Assembly (NCBI GenBank): GCA_010645155.1
Contig: JAAGOF010000300.1
Span: 989,043 to 1,053,042 of the forward strand
Reading direction: 5' to 3'
DNA: 64,000 bases
DNA from: Tigriopus japonicus
Lineage: Eukaryota > Arthropoda > Copepoda > Harpacticoida > Harpacticidae
A program made the position numbers and the translations under genes. The notes below the pieces were generated by a model. It was not told the origin of the DNA and made no database searches. It saw only the letters and a list, made by a program, of their open reading frames with translations. Each line of letters begins with the position of its first letter. The first letter of the stretch is position 1. Shown piece by piece: positions 56,342 through 64,000 of this stretch.

Positions 56342-59300
56342 GTCGAACATGACATGTGCGGCGATGTGCGTAGCAACCAATAAATGCACTGGTTATAACA
56401 TTGATAATAGCAAATGTTTGCTTCATGAGAGTTGGCGATTCATGGATGCAGAGCCTAATGAGAATATGATTGTATTTGGGCAAAAACTTCCAGGTAAAGT
56501 TGCTCCTCTTGATAAGGGAAATTTGCACTGTGATTTGAAATCTACGTTGTGAAGACTTACATTCGTAGCATAGGGGTTGATCGTTCACCAACCATCCATA
56601 TACTCTTCAACTCATGAAGATAGAAATGTGAAAATTTCATTTTTGAATTTCCAGACCTTTTAACACCAGTTTTGAGAAAAAGGTGAAAAGTGAATCCATA
56701 CTGCATATGCCATTGAATTATTGTAATTAGGTCACGGGCAAACCCGATATAAGGTCACTTAAACAATGTTTAAAGAAAACTTATTGAATCTTTTCTTCAA
56801 CTCAATTCTTAAGTAGTCTTAACATGTAGAGCAGGGTAGGCCCAGGAGCGAAGGGGAAAGTCGCAAAATACAGGGTGCGTCTGACGTTTTGGTCGCGTAT
56901 TTGAAATGATATCACTCGTTAGCTGTTGGAACTATTGTGCTAAAATTTGTAATGAGTCTTCCTCTATCATTGCTTGAAAAAATGATTTCCAAAGATGCCG
57001 TGACGTTCCCGCAGGAATGGAAAAGGCACGCCATACCAGTGGCAATCCGCGCCGGAAGATCAAATTCTAAAATGGCGAGTTTCTGGACTTGACTACAAGA
57101 AGTGTAAACATGTAAAAAAAGGCCCTAGAGGCCAGTGGTTATGACTACGAACCTGTGAGAAACAGGAAAGTCCAATCCCATCGGAGTGATGCTTTTAAAA
57201 GCCTAGAATTCATTGAAAAAGTTGAACAATTTGTCGAGAATCATCCTGACAAGCCCTTAAGGGCCATTAGCCAAGACTTGAGTGTGCCTGAGGCCACATT
57301 TGTGTCCTCATGCAGACAACGCCAAAAAGTGGCCTCAGACACGCTCAAATCTCGGCTAATGGCCCTTAAGGACTTGTCAGGGTGATTCTTGAAAAATTGT
57401 TCAACTTGTTCAATAAATTCTTGGCTTTTTCCAGAGTCATTTCGACGGGATTGGACTTTGACGCTCTTACAGCTACGTAGTCATAACCAATGTCCTCTAG
57501 CGCCTTTTTCACATTTTTCACACTTCTTTCTGGCAAGTCCAGAAAATCGGCAATGAATTGCCACTGCTTTTTCCATTCCTGCGGGAACGTCACGGCATCT
57601 TTGGAAACCATTTTTTCTAGCAATGATTAAGCAATGTTTGAGGAAGACTCCCAACAAATTTCAGCTTAACAGGTCCAACAGCTAACGAGTGATGTCATTT
57701 CAAACGTGCGGCAAAAACGTTAGACGCACCCTGTAGTGGGCTTGCGCGACATCCATAGTACTATTCTTGTGGGCTCAAAGCACTTTGATCGTTAATTTGT
57801 GGGCCCTTGAACCTACCAACCACTGTTTGGTGGGCCACTAACCACATGTAATTAAATTTGGTGGGCCTTGACCCAAAAGTGGTTGCCGACCCCTGATGAA
57901 GAGCTAAGAGGAAAAGGTTGTTTTGCTGTCGAGCATAAAATCTAGAGGGTTTGTAACAGCTTGTTCTCTTTTTTTCATAACTTGAAACGTCTGGAAACTT
58001 GGCTCGACTCCAAAAAAAAAACAGCCTACATGAGTGTAGTTATCCAAAATACTGTCGAAATCTATTGTGCCGTTTGTCTCAGTTGATGTTATATTTTTTT
58101 TCTTGAGTCAGAACGCAGCTTCGCAGCTGTGATCTGATGAAGGCTGTCCGTTAGGAAGGGATATTGCCGCTCCAACAACAAAGTATTAAGTTTTACCTCA
58201 CCCTCAGGAAGGACCGCAGGTTCGCCCATTTCGGGCTTTAATCAAAGCAAATTTACATGTTTTGTTTTTAGTGTGTTTCAATTAACATTAAAGAGCTTTT
58301 GCCCTTGACCTAATCAACTAAATACAAATTAGTGTTTGGCATTGTATTTACAGCTCAAAAATGGTCTCAAAAAGTTTCTGGAATTCAAAAATTACATCTC
58401 CAGCTCAAATAAACACCGTGGATATTGAAGCACACATTGCCACCTTCTACTCTTTAATAACAGTCGAGAATCAAAGCAATAATTATTTAGCAATAATAGA
58501 ACTTCGCACATCCTAATACGTGGATCAGGCTAAGAACTGATTTTGCCCATGCGTGAATATCATGGCACACCAATATCATCCATTGTTTTTAGTCCCAAAG
58601 ACTATAACACGAGCCCTATCAATGGGCGTTAGAGAAGTCATGCTCTTATTTAGCAAGCACTGATTCCTTTCACAGATCAGGTAATCAAAGATCGGATAAT
58701 TTTTTTACCATAAATCACAGACACATTTGCTAAGCGGTGAATGGATATTTATTTGCCTCAAACAAGTTCTCTCCAAAACTTACGCAAAGATATGACACAA
58801 CCCATAATTCTTTCTTATTTTCAATTTCTAATCTATATAGTTCTTGAATGATTTAAAACTATTTTTTTACAAAGTCCAAGCCGTACGACAAAAATATATC
58901 TAACATGGTTTAGCTGAAAACGGTTTTTCCCAAGGCAATACGTCTTTTTTTTAGCACCATCATTGGTCATGGTAATCGGGGGAGATACGGCCCCAAGCAC
59001 CCCTTTGAGCGATGTTGAATTATTGATTTTAAAAATCACAAACGCTGTCCCGATCCTCCTCATTTGCCTTACGGACGCTATGGTTCTCCAGGACTTTTCA
59101 GCGGCAACAAAGTTCTGCTGATAGGAGGTTTTACACCATCAAGTACACAAATGATGACTGTGTTTGACTTTAAGACAATGACTTGGAATGACATAGGGAA
59201 TCTTCCGGTCAGTTGGAGATATTATGCCCATGCACAGATTCGAGACTCTTGGGTGATGATTATGGGTGGTTGGAAGGGAAACGTGGTCCCCACTGCCGAC

Positions 59301-62300
59301 ACAATGGTCATTTTTGCCGATGGTACGACAATGGATGGTCCACAATTGCCAATGGCCAAGTACGAACCATGTGCAGCTGGTCTGGATAAAGATCACATGA
59401 TTGTGACGGGTGGTATTTTTAGTGGAAGTGGAAAAGAAACTTATATCTTGCATTGGCCCACTTTGCAATGGGAGAGAAAGGCGGACTCCCCAGTGAAAAC
59501 ATATGGCGCTGCTTGCGAGCGATTTATAAACAAGCACAACGAGATCAGTTTCATGGTCATTTCATCAGGTGATTCACATATTAAGCACTATTTTGAATGA
59601 AAGCTTAATGTTTACATAAAAGTCAAAAGTTTGCACATTTTTTTTAAATGAAGCTTAATTTGTCATAAAAATTATTCTGAAATTGCTTGTAAAAGACTTT
59701 GTTTCAAATAATTTCGAATAATTGAAAACATGAACTAACAAGAAATGTAATGAAAGGATGAATGAATGAATGGTGTGAACTATTGATGTTGATTCAATTC
59801 ACTAGATCGCCGACGACTTGCCAAATACCTACCTACTTGATCCTTCTTGGCGAGGAAAATATGAATTGCGTGACCCATTGTTAAGTTCGAAGTTGAAGTT
59901 CGTCAAGCTCATCTATTTAGACGATTTTTAAACACTACTCCTAATCAGCTTTTCGTTCAAGGGCTTTCCTAGGCAACTAATTCTAACTGTCTTGAAAACC
60001 TTCCCTGTGAGGGTTTTATTTATAATTACAAGGAAGAAATTTCCAAGGTAATTTCTAGGAATACAATGAAAAGAACTAAAAGTAACTTCAATGCTTAGTG
60101 AAGAATATTCACTGCCTAATCCCATTCAAAACGTTTTCAGAAAAGTTCTAACATTTTTATAACAAACCCATCCTGTGGATGAAACCCTGTGAAACCTTCC
60201 TTTTAGTCATGAAAGTCATCATTGAAAGTAAGAAAAAGAAACCTAAATGTCAGAACTATGTCAGTTTATGCAAACTTGAAACTTTGCAAGTAACATTGTA
60301 CGTAAAAGTACACTTTTGAACAAAACATTGACATTTCTCGAAGGATCACATTCAAAATGGAAAAAGGTCTTTCTTTGACTTAACATAATTTCAAAAGCCA
60401 GTATTCGATGCATTTGAAGTGTTTTAGAGAACGATGTTAATTCTGTTCATTTGTTCCATAAAACATCATACTCATCTTTTAAATTTGATTTGATTTGATC
60501 TAAACTGTATCACTTTTGAAAATTATTCAACCAGATGATAGCATCTTTAAAGCTCCGTGAAAATATCAAATTTCGGGATCGTCGAGCAAATTACGTCAAA
60601 GATGTGGCTGATTTGGCCAAGCTACATTGGAATTTCAAGTTTTTCAATGCATCCCACTGATGATGTCTTAGTTTATGAATAATGCGTCTCGCCGGTCAAT
60701 CGGGAAAATGTTGCAATGATTGTAAAATGGCTTTGTTTTGTAACGGTTTATTTCAGAACTGTCAGAAGGCTCAAGATGCAAAATATTTTCATGAGTATGA
60801 ACTACAGGGTTTGGGTTGAAAATTCAATCAATTTTACATAGGAATTTTCAATTGAACCACCATTGGCGGCAACAACACGTTCAACACGACCATGGAAAGA
60901 TTAGCATGCACTGGCAACCTCTGCGGGATCCAGGTCGGCAGTGACCTTGGTGATGGAGCATATTAGGTATTAGGGACTTTAGGCTATTGTGGTGGGTCTT
61001 GAAAGCCACGGCCTTTATTCTCCCTTTCAGATAGAAGTCGAATGGGTTCAAGTCAGGGGAGTTTGGGGGCCTGTGTTGGGATCCCAGAAGTGGTGGAGAT
61101 TCTTTGTCATCCATGCAATGGTCTTCTTGGCCTTATGGGCAGGGCCGCGTGCCTGCTGGAAGGTATAAGGCTTTCCACCAGCGCAGGACACCATCCACGG
61201 CACCACGACATCTTCAAGAACCTCGTGGTGGACCTCCTGGCCCACTTTCAGGCCAACTCTGAAGAATTGGGGACCATTGTCTGGATGCATAGAACCTCTG
61301 CCACTTCTGGGATTCCAACACATGGCCTCCAAACTCCCATGACTTCAACCCATGTGACTTCCACTTATGAAGCATGTTAATTGAAGGTTACAAAAATCGC
61401 CACTAGATGGAGCCAAAACAGGGGCAAAGTCCCTTGATTTCAGATCTATCCTGAACTTTGATTTGTTACCAAAATTGCAGATTTCATCTTAAAATGGATT
61501 TCTCTTCATATTTCGAGTCTTTTGGAGCTCAGCTACGATATTGTTGTGTTCAAAAAGTAAAAAGTCACACTGAGTAATCACAAATTGAGGTTAAATATTT
61601 ACCAGAAGTACCCGCAAATGTTTCTATCTCAAGATGGCGCTGATTGTCATTTTTCTCTTTGATGGAAGCTCAACTTTGTTTCCTTAAGAAGGCTTGCGCT
61701 GACGGCAGAGTTGTTCATTTTGAGAACAAGATCTCTTAAGAGTGCCCTCTCTAAGAGAGGGCACCCTTGTAGGATGTGTTAAGGGCATGCTAAATCATGT
61801 AAGAGCCATCTAGGAGAAGCGAATGCTAGTTTTCTTTAAAATCCTAAAAAGGGAAGGATAGAGACCATGGCTTGCAAGACCCACCACAAAAGCTTGATGT
61901 CCCCAAAGTGTTCCATCATCAAGGCCACCGCCGAACTGGATCCCGCGGAAGTTGCCAGGGCATGCCAATCTTTCCGTGGTTGTGTTGAACTTGTTGTTGC
62001 TGCAAATGGCGTTTCAATTGAATAATCCTATGTAAATTAGTCTGAATTTTCACGTGAAATGCTTTAAAATACTGTATAACCTCGTTTTCACTCTCTAAAC
62101 CGCCGTCGAAAATTTTGACAATAGATGTGCCCAACCCTGTAGTAAGTGATACTGAATCAGTCACCAAGCATTGATTGTTTCAAAGGTTCCATTCTTCGTG
62201 AGATTAGGATTGCCGTTCTTGGATCAGCTAAAACCACAGAAGATTCATTTTTCATAGGAGCGCTATAACCGAATGGTAGCTTCAACTTCAAGTAAGTGTT

Positions 62301-62604
62301 GTGCCCTAATCTTCGTTTTTCTATTTTAGGCTCAGAAAGTCCATCCATTTACGCATGGTCAACAGATACATGGAAGTTGGGGGAACCCTTAGTTTCGACC
62401 TTGTACAAATCCATTTTGTTTAATATTGATGGAATCCTCTATACCAGTGGCGGGTCGCTACTGCCACCTCTGCAAGATCGCGTTCCTTACATCTATGCAT
62501 TCAATCCAATTAACGAAACATGGAGCTTATTTCCATTCGAAATGAGATATCCTAGAAGATGGCATGCCGCTCTTAAAATACCCCCTGGAATTTTTGAGTG
62601 TTGA
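56342..62604 (+). CDS. PAN/apple-kelch protein (5' end incomplete)
   Basis: Exons seen: 56342-56493 (acceptor CAACTTTTAG, donor CCAG|GTAAAG), a kelch exon ending at 59568 (donor CAG|GTGATT), and the last exon 62330-62604. The first encodes a small Cys-rich PAN/apple-like piece (MTCAAMCVATNKCTGYNI...SKCLLHESW). The second encodes kelch blades (NKVLLIGGF, WVMIMGGW, HMIVTGG). The third finishes the propeller (GILYTSGGS) and ends IFEC. The middle exon's 5' border is unclear: an acceptor at TTCTCCAG (about 59090) fits in phase, but the kelch-like LPYGRYGSPG lies upstream of it. A secreted or surface protein is likely; the function is unknown. Introns carry two mariner foldbacks. An AATAAA lies at 62683. 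Confidence 0.7.
56871..57733. mobile_element. Mariner foldback made of two 5' halves
   Basis: Flanked by TA on both sides. Ends CAGGGTGCGTCTGACGTTTT and AACGTTAGACGCACCCTG. On plus, about 57180-57300 encodes a mariner-like helix-turn-helix start (FIEKVEQFVENHPDKPLRAI). On minus, 57623-57380 encodes the same N-terminal region facing inward (EMTLEKAKNLLNKL). The two 5' halves meet head to head near 57330. No catalytic domain is present. Confidence 0.8.
57760..57895. repeat. hAT-like repeat fragment
   Basis: Ends with GGTTGCCGACCCCTG, a common hAT non-autonomous terminus, with GTGGGCC motifs inside. The left end is not resolved. Confidence 0.4.
57896..59018. other. Intron of the PAN-kelch gene
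   Basis: No further exon or element recognised. A missing exon that would explain the start of the kelch exon could lie here. Confidence 0.35.
59569..60804. other. Last intron of the PAN-kelch gene, 5' part
   Basis: AT-rich; nothing recognised before the mariner foldback. Confidence 0.4.
60805..62139. mobile_element. Mariner foldback made of two 3' halves
   Basis: 1335 bp flanked by TA on both sides. Ends CAGGGTTTGGGTTG and TGTGCCCAACCCTG. On minus, 61280-60850 encodes the catalytic C-terminal part of a mariner transposase in broken frames (ARGPAHKAKKTIAWM; PPNSPDLNPFDFYLKGRIK). On plus, about 61870-62023 encodes the last C-terminal segment (KTHHKSLMSPKCS...VARACQSF) facing the right end. 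Both termini are therefore 3' ends of a transposase gene. Confidence 0.8.
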
Positions 62605-63241
62605 TTAGTATTGAGTGTCCTTCCTTCAGAAGACAGAGATGAAATTTTTGATTATGTGAGGTTCACAAATGAGAGACAAAGAAATAAAAGGATAATAAAT
62701 TGGTGAACCTGCAAAGTTCACTGAATATAGACAAAATTCAATTTAATGGATTGTACGAAAGAAGTAGTTACGGGTTCTGCACAAATTTGACTAAGATTTC
62801 ATGTCAAACAATCATAACAAAGTTCGTTATAATATAACACTGCACGCCTGGGCAGAGCTCTTGTTAAATGTTACGAGAAAATATTTATATCACGAGAAAG
62901 GCCGAGTCTTCAGGATTTCAGATCTAACAATGTTACCATAGCTTATGGGCCAGTTCGGAAAGAATTTTTTAATTTAATTTTACAATCAGTTATTCAAATT
63001 TCCCTCTCTAGCAGATTGTGTTCAGTTGTAGAGCTCCCAAGATGAAAACTCTTTTGCCATAGTAGATGTGCTTGACATGGCATGAAAAGAATTTAAGAAA
63101 TGGAATTGATGAGTTTGTTTCTTTTTTTAAAGCATAAATCTGTAGAACGATTGCATATGAAGTGACAGATAACAAACGCCGTAACAAAAATATTCGCAAA
63201 GATATTACTATAAACAATTTCCTTGGATAGTTTAAGGTGCT
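62605..63241. other. Intergenic after the PAN-kelch gene
   Basis: Contains the AATAAA at 62683. No further gene recognised. Confidence 0.45.
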
Positions 63242-63338
63242 GAGGCTAGTTTAAGCGCAAAGATCGATCTCAAGATCGAACTTACAGTACTAAAGTACGA
63301 TCTCAAGATCGATCTTTGCGTCTTTAAAAACTAGCCTC
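63242..63338. mobile_element. 97-bp palindromic MITE, copy 2
   Basis: Same ends (GAGGCTAG/CTAGCCTC) and core (AGATCGATCTCAAGATCG) as the copy at 1784-1883. Confidence 0.8.
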
Positions 63339-63589
63339 TGATTTTGTGGAAGACTTCATACCGTAGCTTGTCTTTGCTCTCGGAATCAATCATTTTCGAT
63401 AGGATTGCTGCCAAGACTCTTCAGAGGCTACAATTCCTTCAAACAAAACTGGGAAAAATGCACCACAAGATATTACAAGTTTGGCCAACACTTTTGTTTT
63501 GTGTTTGGCAGCACTTTTTCTGGCAAAATTTGAGCGGTGATTTGGATTTTTACGAGTGTATTCTTGCAGGCAATTGTAGTATGGCCGAG

Positions 63590-63702
63590 TGTTGTGAATG
63601 ACTAAATGCTTTATTCATTTACATGGAGGATTATATATACATGGATATGTATGACTAGACCGAGCACGAGCATATAAATAAGAGCAAGGCGGGAATACTA
63701 CA
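63590..63702 (-). repeat. Probable 3' LTR of a Copia-type element (minus strand)
   Basis: Read on minus: a purine tract CGGGAAGGGGAGA is followed by TGTAGTATTCCCGCC, then AATAAA, and the segment ends CATTCACAACA. TG...CA ends, about 113 bp. The rest of the element would be in the N run. No second LTR is visible, so this is an inference. Confidence 0.45.
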
Positions 63703-63743
63703 TCTCCCCTTCCCGGGGGGGGGCATAAAGTTAAAAACATAAA

Positions 63744-64000
63744 NNNNNNNNNNNNNNNNNNNNNNNNNNNNNNNNNNNNNNNNNNNNNNNNNNNNNNNNN
63801 NNNNNNNNNNNNNNNNNNNNNNNNNNNNNNNNNNNNNNNNNNNNNNNNNNNNNNNNNNNNNNNNNNNNNNNNNNNNNNNNNNNNNNNNNNNNNNNNNNNN
63901 NNNNNNNNNNNNNNNNNNNNNNNNNNNNNNNNNNNNNNNNNNNNNNNNNNNNNNNNNNNNNNNNNNNNNNNNNNNNNNNNNNNNNNNNNNNNNNNNNNNN
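63744..64000. other. Assembly gap (Ns to window end)
   Basis: 257 undetermined bases. Confidence 1.

Noticed and set aside
1..64000. CRISPR arrays, bacterial operons or phage
   Set aside because: Spliced animal genes throughout; the short tandem repeats have no unique spacers.

Overview
The window is animal nuclear DNA. It has short introns with GT-AG borders, AATAAA signals after stop codons, APE-type LINEs, a gypsy-like LTR element, hAT and mariner relics, and tRNA-derived SINE-like repeats. Nine protein-coding loci are recognisable by family, and a tenth ORF is of unknown function. Codon use, gene density, LINE type and a PAN/kelch secreted-protein gene suggest an arthropod, probably a crustacean and perhaps a copepod. 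The species is an inference, not something seen.

Layout. 0.7-3.8 kb is a decayed LINE broken by a palindromic MITE and a foldback element, followed by Tigger-like and hAT MITEs. 5.77-18.30 kb (minus) is a CCDC42/CFAP73-type flagellar coiled-coil gene; its 7.3-kb second intron holds a LINE invaded by a tandemly duplicated 1.5-kb palindrome-bearing unit and an N gap. 19.94-31.46 kb (minus) is MKKS/BBS6 (576 aa). A complete xanthine dehydrogenase gene (1356 aa, 20.93-27.32 kb) lies on the same strand inside MKKS intron 1. Just upstream of MKKS are a 61-aa membrane micropeptide gene (31.65-31.88 kb) and an OFD1-like LisH gene (31.96-33.04 kb). 33.62-36.53 kb (minus) is the KICSTOR subunit KICS2. 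37-42.5 kb is repeat-rich.

42.68-45.01 kb (plus) holds three closely packed genes: STMP1 (mitochondrial micropeptide), POP5 (RNase P/MRP subunit) and NDUFAF5 (complex I assembly). A convergent unknown ORF follows. 49.53-50.09 kb (minus) is a partial STYX pseudophosphatase. 51.3-52.3 kb is a foldback element built of subrepeats. 52.9-56.1 kb is a gag-protease LTR element with a hAT MITE inside gag. 56.3-62.6 kb (plus) is a PAN/apple-kelch gene whose introns hold two mariner foldbacks. The last bases are a probable Copia-type LTR and an N run.

How the genes relate. MKKS, OFD1-like and CCDC42 are all cilium, basal-body or sperm-tail genes. STMP1, NDUFAF5 and probably the MKKS-linked micropeptide are mitochondrial. 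The two tight same-strand clusters have intergenic gaps of 77-144 bp, with 3' splice acceptors directly before internal start codons. This looks like operon-style expression with spliced-leader trans-splicing, which needs RNA evidence.
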